NCBI RefSeq assembly: GCF_010537335.1
Contig: NZ_AP019711.1
Coordinates: 434,001-498,000 of the forward strand
Length of the DNA: 64,000 nt
From: Amedibacterium intestinale
GTDB lineage: Bacteria; Bacillota_I; Bacilli_A; Erysipelotrichales; Erysipelotrichaceae
Direction of reading: 5' to 3'
In this document: positions 56,422 through 64,000 of the stretch, one piece after another
Layout: each line of letters starts with the position of its first letter
Position numbering within the stretch: the first letter of the stretch is position 1
Translations under genes and position numbers: made by a program
Notes under the pieces: generated by a model
What the model was told of the DNA's origin: nothing
Seen by the model: the letters and a program-made list of their open reading frames with translations, nothing else
Database searches by the model: none

Positions 56422-59223
56422 TCAAAAAATAAAATCACTGAAATCATATTGTTGTTCATCTGTAAGATAATTTTTTAAAAGTTCTACATCTTTACTAATA
56501 TCACGTGGCTTGATTCTGTTGATTACCTTTTCTTCAACCTCTGGAGTCCAGTAGATTTTCAATTTTTCTCTGGCTCTTGTGATAGCAGTGTAGAAGATAT
56601 TGTGTGTTACAAGTTCTTCAACCTCGTCTGTAATAACTATCTTTACAGAGTCATATTCCAGTCCTTGTGCTTTATGAATGGATACTGCGTAAGCAATCTG
56701 GAATGGAACAACATTGTATGAACTTCTATCATCTCCATCTTCATCAGCACTCTTTAATTTGTGTACATAAAATCTGACTACTGATTTATTTTCATCTTCC
56801 GAACATTCAAGTAGCTGGAGATCGATGAATCTAATATCACTTTCATCTATTACCTTTGGTATCTCAACATCAAACTGAATGCGTTCATCATGAGTTCCTA
56901 GGTCTAGAATTTCTATTCCCTTGATAAGTCCTTTCATATTGTTGTGTATGACGGGATGGAATCTGTCCGAATCTAAGAAGAGAATTGGATCTCCAACTTT
57001 ATACTGCTGAACATCCCATTGAACAGCGAGGTTAGGATTGCTTTCTTGTAGAAACCTATTGATATTGTTAATTCCATATAAGCCATCATAATTTAGACAG
57101 AGGATAGCCTCGCCTGGTTCAAGCGAAGAGAGTAGGGTTTCATCTACTTTTAAGGAGTAACTTTCTCTCTCAATGACCTCTTTCGCTGTGTCATCCATCT
57201 TTCTAACCTTATCCCATAGTTCAAGCAATCGTTCGTTTTTTGTTCGATGAGGCTGGGTCAGTTCAAATACAGCACTTTCTGGCAAGAATGATTTTAGTAC
57301 CGAGAACCAATTTCCGAATTGAATTGCGTCAATTTGATAAGTATCTCCAACCAATAAAAGCATCTCAAAGTTTGCTTTTTGCAACACCTTTACCATATCT
57401 TTATTGCTAACTGTACTACATTCATCAATAACTAATAATTCATATTTTTCACTAGAATTCTGATTTAAGAAACTGGCAATTGTAGAGAAGCTTGCATTAT
57501 CAGCATCAATCTTTCTCATCAAGTTCTCTTTCGCAGGATTTGTTTGCGTTAGATACAATTTTGCTTCATCATTTAAGTAATGAGAAACATGGTTTATAAG
57601 CGTAGATTTCCCTACACCTGCGGAGCCATATATTACACCAACTTTTGATTCTGAAAATATACGAGTGATGATGTCTCTTTTTTCAATACAATCAATTTCG
57701 TAATCATCAAATAATAGCCAAAATTCAACATCTGTACTGTAATTCTCAATACCTGACTCTGCCAACCCCTGTAATTTTTCAATCACCTTGCAAGTATCAA
57801 GTTTGTAATCGTTTATAAATACTTGGTTATGTTCAAGCATTAAATCACTTGCAGGTCTGTGACCTGAGTAAAGGCTACTGTTATACTTTTCGATGAGACT
57901 TGGATAATCAGGAAAATAAATCAATTCATCAACATCAGTGAAAAGCTGACCTTTGCCTTCCGTGTTATTTCTTATAAATCTTGCGAATAATTCCGGACGT
58001 TTATCCTTACAAGGAATACATTCGAAAACAGCTCCTAATTTTGGATTATGACCAACAGGAGATCTGTTGAATGGTAAAGAATCAAATTGCCTGCAACCAT
58101 TTGACAAATACAAACCAGAAAGCTGACTGTTTCCGGCAGTTATCCACTCTTCATAATATTTTCTATAGTAGCCAGAGGAATATTGGCTTTTAATTATAAC
58201 GTTGTTCATGTTATAAAGAAGGTATCGCAACATATTTTGTCCTTTACGACCTTCTCGTATAAGCTTTCTACATTCATCTAAAATTGGAATAAACACCATG
58301 GACTTAAGGTTGTTTTTCCATTGGAGAGTAGTTTTATCATATGCCTCGTCCGGGAAGTCCATTAGAGCAGTCAAAGTGTATTTTGTTTTAGTGAGGAACT
58401 CACAGATTAATCGTTGCTCTGGATAAGGTACTCTTATTTTCTTGCCTTTTATCAGTGAAATGAAATTTTGAAATTCACAGTCACGGATGGAAACTTCCCA
58501 GCCATCTATAATGATGATAGGCATTGTTTTTCCTAATATCTCGATAGTCTCATATATAAGATGAAACTTTGATGCGTAATTGCTTTTGATTGGAAGTTTG
58601 GTAAAAGCAATTACTCTGTTAGATTTGGATTTGTTTTTCCTATCGTCTATAGGTGTGAATGTGACTTCATAATATATTTTTCTATTTACAAACAGCGGTT
58701 TGATTTTCTGAATATAGTATTTATCTTTACTGTCGGTATGTAATTCCACAGGATGCCGTTCTATTATTTCAGAAATCTTTTTGTAGTATTCCTGCAAGGT
58801 ATCATCCAGATGCAGAGGAAACTTATCTATGTTATGTAATACTTCGATACCATAGTAGTGTCTGAGAAGATTCTTTGCTTCTAATAAGTATTGGTAATAC
58901 TTAAGCATTAATCGTTCAGAGCCATCTTCATCTAGAGTGTATTGCGTGGTGACAATTTCTAGGTAATTATGAAATTTGTATAAAGTGTACAAGTCGCTGT
59001 TTATCTGCGCAAACTCAGTGGCTTTTGCTATGTTTTCGGCAGTTATAGATATTTCTCTGCCATCGGCATAAAACTTGAGCATGACGTGGTTCACGAACTT
59101 CGTCAGTTGCTCTAAAATATCTTGAGAAATAGCACCACGAGAATTATTTTCTATTTCATCTAAATGCCTACATATTACATTATCTATCTTTTTGATAGAC
59201 TCATCGATTGTTGGCATTAACAT
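56422..59223 (-). CDS. Large SF1 helicase with unknown N-terminal half, 933 residues
   Basis: Residues about 530-930 form an SF1 (RecD/Dda-like) motor: Walker A YGSAGVGKSTLI (about 531-539), motif II LLVIDECST (about 598), motif III VGDTYQIDAI, AYAVSIHKAQGLEYDSV (about 845) and the UvrD_C-type TAITRARE (about 882). The first 520 residues are not recognised. It sits 16 bases before the controller gene and 15 after the 318-residue gene, so all four minus genes form one operon ending in the nuclease. Confidence 0.88.
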   Translation of the reverse strand: MLMPTIDESIKKIDNVICRHLDEIENNSRGAISQDILEQLTKFVNHVMLKFYADGREISITAENIAKATEFAQINSDLYTLYKFHNYLEIVTTQYTLDEDGSERLMLKYYQYLLEAKNLLRHYYGIEVLHNIDKFPLHLDDTLQEYYKKISEIIERHPVELHTDSKDKYYIQKIKPLFVNRKIYYEVTFTPIDDRKNKSKSNRVIAFTKLPIKSNYASKFHLIYETIEILGKTMPIIIIDGWEVSIRDCEFQNFISLIKGKKIRVPYPEQRLICEFLTKTKYTLTALMDFPDEAYDKTTLQWKNNLKSMVFIPILDECRKLIREGRKGQNMLRYLLYNMNNVIIKSQYSSGYYRKYYEEWITAGNSQLSGLYLSNGCRQFDSLPFNRSPVGHNPKLGAVFECIPCKDKRPELFARFIRNNTEGKGQLFTDVDELIYFPDYPSLIEKYNSSLYSGHRPASDLMLEHNQVFINDYKLDTCKVIEKLQGLAESGIENYSTDVEFWLLFDDYEIDCIEKRDIITRIFSESKVGVIYGSAGVGKSTLINHVSHYLNDEAKLYLTQTNPAKENLMRKIDADNASFSTIASFLNQNSSEKYELLVIDECSTVSNKDMVKVLQKANFEMLLLVGDTYQIDAIQFGNWFSVLKSFLPESAVFELTQPHRTKNERLLELWDKVRKMDDTAKEVIERESYSLKVDETLLSSLEPGEAILCLNYDGLYGINNINRFLQESNPNLAVQWDVQQYKVGDPILFLDSDRFHPVIHNNMKGLIKGIEILDLGTHDERIQFDVEIPKVIDESDIRFIDLQLLECSEDENKSVVRFYVHKLKSADEDGDDRSSYNVVPFQIAYAVSIHKAQGLEYDSVKIVITDEVEELVTHNIFYTAITRAREKLKIYWTPEVEEKVINRIKPRDISKDVELLKNYLTDEQQYDFSDFIF

Positions 59224-59238
59224 TCCTCCTTTCGTTTA

Positions 59239-60195
59239 TTAGTATTCTCCGTCATCCCAGTCATCGATAAAGGCATCGTAGGGAAATGAGCATGCAAATT
59301 GATCTGGATGAAGCTTTACATACAAATTGCGTATTTTGGTTCTGGCATTTCCTAAAAAAGGAGTGACGGAGCCATCGAATAAAAAGCTGTTACTTATATT
59401 GTTTAGTTCTCCAAGTAAACCAAAAACATATGACTTTAAGGTTGGATCAGCAAACACATCTGCTTTTGACATCCACTTAGTTTCATACAAGTCTTTTATT
59501 TTACAAGGCAGAGTCATATCGATTAATGATACAGCATAGTTTTCTCCGATGAGAGCAGCCATGATTTCGTCATAATCTGCTGTGAACTCTTCAAGCAGTA
59601 AATTGTCTTCGGCAGAATAGGGGGATTCGTCTGCCTGTTCTTCAGGAAGCTGAACACTTGTTGCTCCGGTAATGCTGCTTTTATTTAATCCATCTACCAG
59701 GTTGCTTACTGCGTTTCCCCACGCATCGGCTACTGCCTGTCCAGAAGCCAAGATCTTTTCAGTAAGAATATCATGTGATGTTTTATCACTGTCTTTTTTA
59801 GCACTCTTAGGAGTGCTTTTTCGTTTTTGTGCGGCAGCCATTGTAAGAATCTCTTCAAAATAATATGCAATTTTTTCTGAAGCATTATATAGATCAATGT
59901 CATTTATGTAAGGATGAAAAGCATCGCACAGCCTTTGAGTTGTTGCTTCAGAAAAATTATCTAAGTATACAATGAATTGTGCAGGTTCAATATAGGGCAA
60001 AATACGTTTGGAAAACCTAGTAATTGTTGTTTTCCCGTTAAAATAAGCTTTAAAAGTGCTTTCGCTTATATCTTCAATTTGTAATAAACCCTCTTCGATA
60101 ATGATGGATTCAAACAGTGTTTTTGTAAAAACGTGAGTGCTGTATGAACCACCGATGATGGGTTTTATTTTTTGTGCAAATTCTGTGAATTCCAT
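59239..60195 (-). CDS. Unknown protein paired with the helicase, 318 residues
   Basis: Not recognised. N-terminal region GGSYSTHVFTKTLFESIIIE and SESTFKAYFNGKTTITRFSK could include a HTH-like element; a Lys/Ser-rich linker (AAAQKRKSTPKSAKKDSDK) is followed by an acidic helical C terminus ending DDWDDGEY. First gene of the helicase operon, so probably the helicase partner or sensor. Confidence 0.75.
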   Translation of the reverse strand: MEFTEFAQKIKPIIGGSYSTHVFTKTLFESIIIEEGLLQIEDISESTFKAYFNGKTTITRFSKRILPYIEPAQFIVYLDNFSEATTQRLCDAFHPYINDIDLYNASEKIAYYFEEILTMAAAQKRKSTPKSAKKDSDKTSHDILTEKILASGQAVADAWGNAVSNLVDGLNKSSITGATSVQLPEEQADESPYSAEDNLLLEEFTADYDEIMAALIGENYAVSLIDMTLPCKIKDLYETKWMSKADVFADPTLKSYVFGLLGELNNISNSFLFDGSVTPFLGNARTKIRNLYVKLHPDQFACSFPYDAFIDDWDDGEY

Positions 60196-60454
60196 AATCC
60201 ACCTCTTTCTGTGTTTTTATTTACACTCAAGCCTACCCAAGCCTACCCATCGCTACCAAGTTCTATCCATTTAATTATCTATAATGGGTATTGTAAAAAG
60301 CAAACAGCAAGTGTTTGTAATTAGTAATTCTTTATTTAGATATAGGCTTAACCTAAATTATATCAGATAAATACAGTGGAATCTATACTTTACAGAGCAC
60401 AAAGATGCGTTCGCAGACACAAATTATACAAACACTTCATTTTTAGTCTTATTC
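60196..60454. other. Intergenic region between divergent operons
   Basis: Holds the promoters of the minus helicase operon and of the plus phage operon. A direct repeat AAGCCTACCCA occurs twice at about 60231-60250. No supportable gene. Confidence 0.5.
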
Positions 60455-60670
60455 TGACTTTTAGTTGAGTCCATTTAGTGGATTCAACTAAGTGCCAGAA
60501 GCACTTAAAAATAAATATCACAAGGCCTGATTAGCTATAAGGGCATTGGATACAGATATCGACACTAATCACAGGACTTCCTGTGAGTGGTGCGAAGAAG
60601 TACCCTACTTTCCTTATGTCTTTTTTCAGGCTTGATAGGTCGGTACTTCTATAGGCATCGACCTTTATTT
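60455..60670 (+). ncRNA. Structured leader with potential pseudoknot before the sigma-like gene
   Basis: Successive pairings: AGTTGAGTCCA/TGGATTCAACT (60463-60490), AAGTGC/GCACTT, then CAAGGCCTG (60521-60529) with CAGGCTTG (60627-60634), enclosing ATTAG (60530-60534)/CTAAT (60565-60569) and the perfect hairpin TCACAGG-ACTT-CCTGTGA (60569-60586). AGAAGTACC (60596-60604), inside that loop, pairs over nine bases with GGTACTTCT (60642-60650) outside it, a pseudoknot. The latter lies in the loop of AGGTCG/CGACCT (60637-60642, 60659-60664). Class unknown. Confidence 0.55.
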
Positions 60671-60675
60671 GTTTC

Positions 60676-60713
60676 CTTTGCCCTTCTGCAAGAACTAGGC
60701 AGAAAGGACAAAG
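60676..60713 (+). promoter_or_regulatory. Hairpin covering the ribosome site of the sigma-like gene
   Basis: CTTTG (60676-60680), CCTTCTGC (60682-60689), loop AAGAACTAG, GCAG (60699-60702), AAGG (60704-60707) and CAAAG (60709-60713) form an imperfect stem of 13 pairs. AAAGG is the only Shine-Dalgarno for the ATG at 60715, so the closed form should block translation. Confidence 0.65.
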
Positions 60714-60714
60714 T

Positions 60715-61332
60715 ATGAAAATTAGAAAGACAAATTACAAGAAAAGAGATACTTACACTTACACATTTACAAGTGCTGATGGTAAAGAAGAAAGAATCGT
60801 TATTCGACCTGGAGAGAACGGAGTTACCGAGGCTGATATCAAAATGCTACATGCTCTGGATGATAGTGAGGTCTATTACAACAACAAAAACTTAAGGCCT
60901 GAAAGAACCTCAGAAGAAAAAGCAGAAATCAAAGAATGGATCACAAAATTTGTTGAGGAAGAAACAGCTAAGAATGGCTATGCTCCAACAAAGGACGAAA
61001 TCAATTGTGCTGTTAATGAGAGATTTCCGAGAAATTACAACCTTTCCCTTGAATATGACTTTAGTACAGATGGGGCAGATTCTGATTTTGATAAGAGCCG
61101 TCTTTTATATCAGTTGGCAATGAGTCAAAACTGTGTTGTCAATGATAATACAGAAAGAGTCCGTGAACTTATTGAAGAACTTACTGAAAAGCAAAGAGTA
61201 GTTCTTAAACTTACAGAATTTGATGGATGGAGCTTAACTGATGTTTCAAAGCAGATTGGAATCAGTGTTAAGAATGTCAAAAAACATCGTGACAATGCCA
61301 TGAAATATATCAAAGAAAACTTTTCTAAATAA
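60715..61332 (+). CDS. Sigma-like regulator with region-4-type HTH
   Basis: 205 residues. C-terminal ~70 residues match sigma-70 region 4 (LTEKQRVVLKLTEFDGWSLT, then VSKQIGISVKNVKKHRDNAM). The N-terminal half lacks a clear region 2, so a core sigma role is unlikely; such proteins often regulate phage genes. It heads the replication module and has a highly structured leader. Confidence 0.75.
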   Translation: MKIRKTNYKKRDTYTYTFTSADGKEERIVIRPGENGVTEADIKMLHALDDSEVYYNNKNLRPERTSEEKAEIKEWITKFVEEETAKNGYAPTKDEINCAVNERFPRNYNLSLEYDFSTDGADSDFDKSRLLYQLAMSQNCVVNDNTERVRELIEELTEKQRVVLKLTEFDGWSLTDVSKQIGISVKNVKKHRDNAMKYIKENFSK

Positions 61333-61418
61333 TTTTTATAGAAAGGGTAAAAATTGATCTATTATCTTTGCCTGTTATTCGTAAGGAACAACACCTTACA
61401 GAAAGTGAGGTAAGGAAA

Positions 61419-61622
61419 ATGGCAATGAAACACAAAATCACAATCAATGTTTCAGACCCAAACGGAAAGAAAGCCAAAGTCCTACGAGCGGCAGATATGC
61501 GTTTACCCTCAAGAATTGCACGATTCTTATTTGGTGACTTTACACAAGTGTATTTGCTTGCTCCGGGACAGACGGTTGAGTCCGTTGATGTCAAAGAACT
61601 AAAGGAAGGAGGAAATATCTGA
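61419..61622 (+). CDS. Small phage protein, 67 residues, unknown
   Basis: MAMKHKITINVSDPNGKKAK then a basic-hydrophobic core ending DVKELKEGGNI. ATG at 61419 follows GAGGTAAGG; the earlier in-frame TTG at 61368 has no ribosome site. It overlaps the next gene at TGATG. Confidence 0.65.
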   Translation: MAMKHKITINVSDPNGKKAKVLRAADMRLPSRIARFLFGDFTQVYLLAPGQTVESVDVKELKEGGNI

Positions 61623-61912
61623 TGAGTAAATCAAGTGAGTTAGCATCACAGGTTAAACAGTTAAAACAATGTGGCAAAATGCTTATTGGTATTGCAGATA
61701 GTCTTTCACAGCTATTTTCTTCAGATGAAGAAAAACAAACAACAAAAAAGGATTTTACATTTGAAGAAGTGCGAGGAGTTCTTGCTGCTAAATCAAGAGA
61801 AGGTCATACAGCTGAAATTAAAGCAATTCTTACCGAATTTGGTGTAGAAAAACTTTCAGATGTGGATCCATTAAAGTATGAAGAACTCTTGCAAAAAGTG
61901 GAGGTGATGTAA
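61622..61912 (+). CDS. Small phage protein (Rrp5-like label in prophages), 96 residues
   Basis: N-terminal helix SSELASQVKQLKQCGKMLIG, then a SAP/ligase-adjacent-like motif DFTFEEVRGVLAAKSREGHT and on. Similar proteins are common before DUF2800 in Firmicute prophages. Coupled to both neighbours (overlap and zero-gap). Confidence 0.7.
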   Translation: MSKSSELASQVKQLKQCGKMLIGIADSLSQLFSSDEEKQTTKKDFTFEEVRGVLAAKSREGHTAEIKAILTEFGVEKLSDVDPLKYEELLQKVEVM

Positions 61913-63043
61913 ATGGCAGCACATGCATTATTGTCTGCATCATCTAGCCACCGTTGGATTAACTGTCCGCCATCAGCAAAACTTAATGCAGAGGCAGAAA
62001 AAGTAAATTGTGAAACAAATAGTGAATATGCAAAGCAAGGTACTGAAGCCCATGCTCTTTGCGAATACAAATTAAAGATTGCAATTGGTATGGAAAGCAC
62101 TGACCCTACAGAGAACCTTAGTTTCTATGACGAAGAAATGGAACGATGTGCAGAAGAGTACAAAAACTTTTGCTTATCTGTAAATCAAGAAACACAGAAA
62201 ACTTGTAAAGACCCAGTTATTCTTATTGAAGAGAAACTTGATTTTTCAAATTATGTTCCTAACGGATTTGGAACTGGCGACTGCGTAATTATTGGAGATG
62301 GAACTCTTCATGTAATTGATTATAAGCATGGTCAAGGTGTAGAAGTATTAGCTGACCATAACCCTCAAATGATGTGTTACGCATTAGGTGCATTGAATTT
62401 GTACGATGGAATTTATGACATTGATAATGTTTCAATGACTATCTTCCAACCAAGAAGAGAAAACATCAGTACATTCGTTATGAAAAAAGATAATCTCTAC
62501 ACTTGGGCAGATACAGTTCTAGTACCAAGAGCAAAATTAGCCTTTGATGGCGAAGGTGAATTTATGGCAGGAGATCATTGTAGATTTTGTAAGGTCAAAG
62601 CAACTTGTAGGAAACGCATGGAACAAAACATGGAACTTGCAAAGTATGATTTTGAGATGCCTGTAACATTAGAAGATGCCGAGATTTCAATTGTTCTTTC
62701 AAAAGTAGATGAACTTGTGTCATGGGCAACTGATGTTAAAGAGTATGCACTTCAAAGGGCAATGAGTGGTGTTCACTATGACGGATTTAAAGTAGTTGAA
62801 GGTCGCAGTGTTCGCAAGTATACCGATGAAGATAAAGTGGCAGAAACTGTAACGAGTATAGGAAAAGACCCATATGAGAAGAAGTTACTAGGAATAACAG
62901 CTATGACTACACTTCTTGGTAAGAAGAAATTTAATGAATTACTAGGTGATTTGGTTTACAAGCCAGAAGGCAAACCAACACTTGTTCCGGAAAGTGATAA
63001 ACGTCCGGAAATCAAAACAGCAAAAGAAGATTTTAATGACTAA
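61913..63043 (+). CDS. DUF2800 phage protein (PD-(D/E)XK, RecB/Cas4-like)
   Basis: 376 residues. Starts AAHALLSASSSHRWINCPPS, the DUF2800 signature. Nuclease core at about 120-145: GTGDCVIIGDGTLHVIDYKHG (Asp and DYK). A Cys cluster HCRFCKVKATC may bind Fe-S. Probably a recombination or replication nuclease. It precedes DUF2815 by 15 bases. Confidence 0.88.
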   Translation: MAAHALLSASSSHRWINCPPSAKLNAEAEKVNCETNSEYAKQGTEAHALCEYKLKIAIGMESTDPTENLSFYDEEMERCAEEYKNFCLSVNQETQKTCKDPVILIEEKLDFSNYVPNGFGTGDCVIIGDGTLHVIDYKHGQGVEVLADHNPQMMCYALGALNLYDGIYDIDNVSMTIFQPRRENISTFVMKKDNLYTWADTVLVPRAKLAFDGEGEFMAGDHCRFCKVKATCRKRMEQNMELAKYDFEMPVTLEDAEISIVLSKVDELVSWATDVKEYALQRAMSGVHYDGFKVVEGRSVRKYTDEDKVAETVTSIGKDPYEKKLLGITAMTTLLGKKKFNELLGDLVYKPEGKPTLVPESDKRPEIKTAKEDFND

Positions 63044-63058
63044 TAGGAGGAAAAGAAT

Positions 63059-63622
63059 ATGTCAAAATTTAATAACCCAATGAAAGTAATTACAGGACCT
63101 AACACAAGATGGAGCTATGCAAATGTCTGGGAGCCAAAATCAATCAATGGTGGTGCTCCAAAGTATAGTGTCAGCCTTATCATTCCAAAATCAGATAAGA
63201 CAACAGTGGATAAAATCAATGCTGCAATTAAGGCAGCTTATGAAGAAGGTCAATCAAAACTTAAAGGCAATGGTAGAAGTGTTCCTGCACTTTCTGCAAT
63301 TAAGACTCCTCTTCGTGACGGAGACCTTGAAAGACCAGACGATGAAGCATATGCAAATAGCTATTTCATCAATGCTAACTCTCCATCAGCACCTGGCATT
63401 GTAGATGTTGATAGAAATACAATCATTGACCGCAGTGAAGTCTATAGTGGTGTTTATGGACGTGCATCAATCAGCCTTTACGCATTTAATTCTAACGGGA
63501 ATAAAGGTATTGCTTGTGGTCTTAATAACTTACAAAAGATTAGAGATGGAGAACCACTTGGTGGTAAATCACGTGCTGAGGATGATTTTGCGACAGACGT
63601 AGATGATGATTTCTTATCTTAA
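63059..63622 (+). CDS. DUF2815 phage protein (putative ssDNA-binding)
   Basis: 187 residues; MKVITGPNTRWSYANVWEPK and SLIIPKSDKTTVDKINAAI are typical. The DxDDDFLS acidic tail resembles SSB tails. Expected partner of DUF2800 and the polymerase. AGGAGG precedes the ATG. Confidence 0.88.
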   Translation: MSKFNNPMKVITGPNTRWSYANVWEPKSINGGAPKYSVSLIIPKSDKTTVDKINAAIKAAYEEGQSKLKGNGRSVPALSAIKTPLRDGDLERPDDEAYANSYFINANSPSAPGIVDVDRNTIIDRSEVYSGVYGRASISLYAFNSNGNKGIACGLNNLQKIRDGEPLGGKSRAEDDFATDVDDDFLS

Positions 63623-63643
63623 GAAAGGGTTTAGGTGAAAAAT

Positions 63644-63805
63644 ATGGAATTTTTAGAGACAATCATTTTATTTGTATGTATTTTAGCTTGGACTAGTTTA
63701 AGTGTTACTTTGTTAATCGATAGCATTCAAAGTTTTATCTTTGATAGAAGACGAGAAAAAAGAGAAATTGAGTATCATGAAGAACGTATGAAAAGTTTGA
63801 AATAA
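63644..63805 (+). CDS. Small phage membrane protein, 53 residues
   Basis: MEFLETIILFVCILAWTSLS begins one membrane helix, followed by a charged tail RRREKREIEYHEERMKS. AGGTGAAA precedes the ATG. Common small gene before phage polymerases; function unknown. Confidence 0.7.
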   Translation: MEFLETIILFVCILAWTSLSVTLLIDSIQSFIFDRRREKREIEYHEERMKSLK

Positions 63806-63863
63806 TGTAGGTTTGGCGGTAGGAGAAATCTTATCGTCTTACTTTTTAGGAAGGTGGCAAGAA

Positions 63864-64000
63864 ATGAAAAATATCAGTATCGATATCGAAACATACTCAG
63901 ATGTTGATTTGCAGAAATGCGGTGTCTATAAGTATGTGGAGTCAGAAAACTTTGAGATTTTATTATTTGCATATTCGGCTGATGGTGGTGAAGTAATAGT
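63864..64000 (+). CDS. Phage DNA polymerase, family A (3' end outside window)
   Basis: First 45 codons only: MKNISIDIETYSDVDLQKCG and on; DIET is the 3'-5' exonuclease motif I of phage PolA-type enzymes, and ENFEILLFAYSADGGEV is typical. AGGAAGG lies upstream. Continues past the window. Confidence 0.9.
   Translation, partial: MKNISIDIETYSDVDLQKCGVYKYVESENFEILLFAYSADGGEVI

Larger units (their letters stand above)
46888..64000 (+). mobile_element. Integrated prophage-like element (left end; right end beyond window)
   Basis: Begins at the comEC break with a serine recombinase, continues with defence-type cargo (48485-60195) and then a phage-style replication module (sigma-like regulator, DUF2800, DUF2815, family A polymerase). 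No structural phage genes are in the window, so a prophage, a phage satellite or a conjugative element all remain possible; the replication genes favour prophage. Confidence 0.85.

Noticed and set aside
59327-59863. Plus-strand open frames opposite the 318-residue gene
   Set aside because: Low-complexity antisense shadows without ribosome sites.

Overview
This is about 64 kb of a low-GC Gram-positive chromosome. Complete 16S, 23S and 5S rRNA genes, T-box leaders before three aminoacyl-tRNA synthetases, SepF/DivIVA division genes and AGGAGG-type ribosome sites place it in the Firmicutes. Overall gene content suggests an anaerobic, butyrate-forming gut member of the Erysipelotrichia; that family placement is from gene content and general resemblance, not a database match.

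Layout. 1-11000: end of pyruvate kinase, an M29 aminopeptidase, T-box thrS with a lipoprotein and a NifX-like protein, then sepF-ylmH-divIVA and T-box ileS, and a SpoU-type rRNA methyltransferase. 11100-19100: a butyrate block. Thiolase is on the minus strand; divergent from it are bcd-etfB-etfA-hbd-crt and an acyl-CoA:acetate CoA-transferase. A perfect Rex-type operator lies just before the bcd promoter and a degenerate one near the thiolase start, so the pathway is probably under NADH/NAD+ control. 19100-28100: threonine aldolase, an IS3-family element lodged inside that gene's terminator, a broken ABC permease, transporters, xpt, a monofunctional transglycosylase, tRNA-Leu(CAA) and small membrane proteins. 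28170-33140: one rrn operon with no tRNA in its spacers. 33190-46900: housekeeping genes mnmA, a CPBP protease, recD2, T-box alaS, ireB-ruvX-yrzB-mltG-udk-greA and comEA-comEC.

At about 46890 comEC stops being comEC, inside the metallo-beta-lactamase domain and just before its expected HHGS motif. From there to the window end is an integrated element. A large serine recombinase comes first. About 12 kb of cargo follows: a SymE-like protein, a HTH/membrane/unknown-gene module, a PD-(D/E)XK-type protein, and a type II restriction-modification set whose nuclease sits in an operon with a controller-like HTH protein, a large SF1 helicase and an unknown 318-residue protein. After the cargo comes a phage-type replication module: sigma-like regulator, Rrp5-like small protein, DUF2800, DUF2815 and a family A DNA polymerase cut by the window end. 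The sigma-like gene has a long leader with a potential pseudoknot and a hairpin that would bury its ribosome site. The right end of the element and the missing 3' part of comEC are outside the window.

The best candidates for something undescribed are the helicase/318-residue/controller/restriction operon (55221-60195), the five-part module at 49071-53461, and the structured leader at 60460-60714. None can be called novel without searches.
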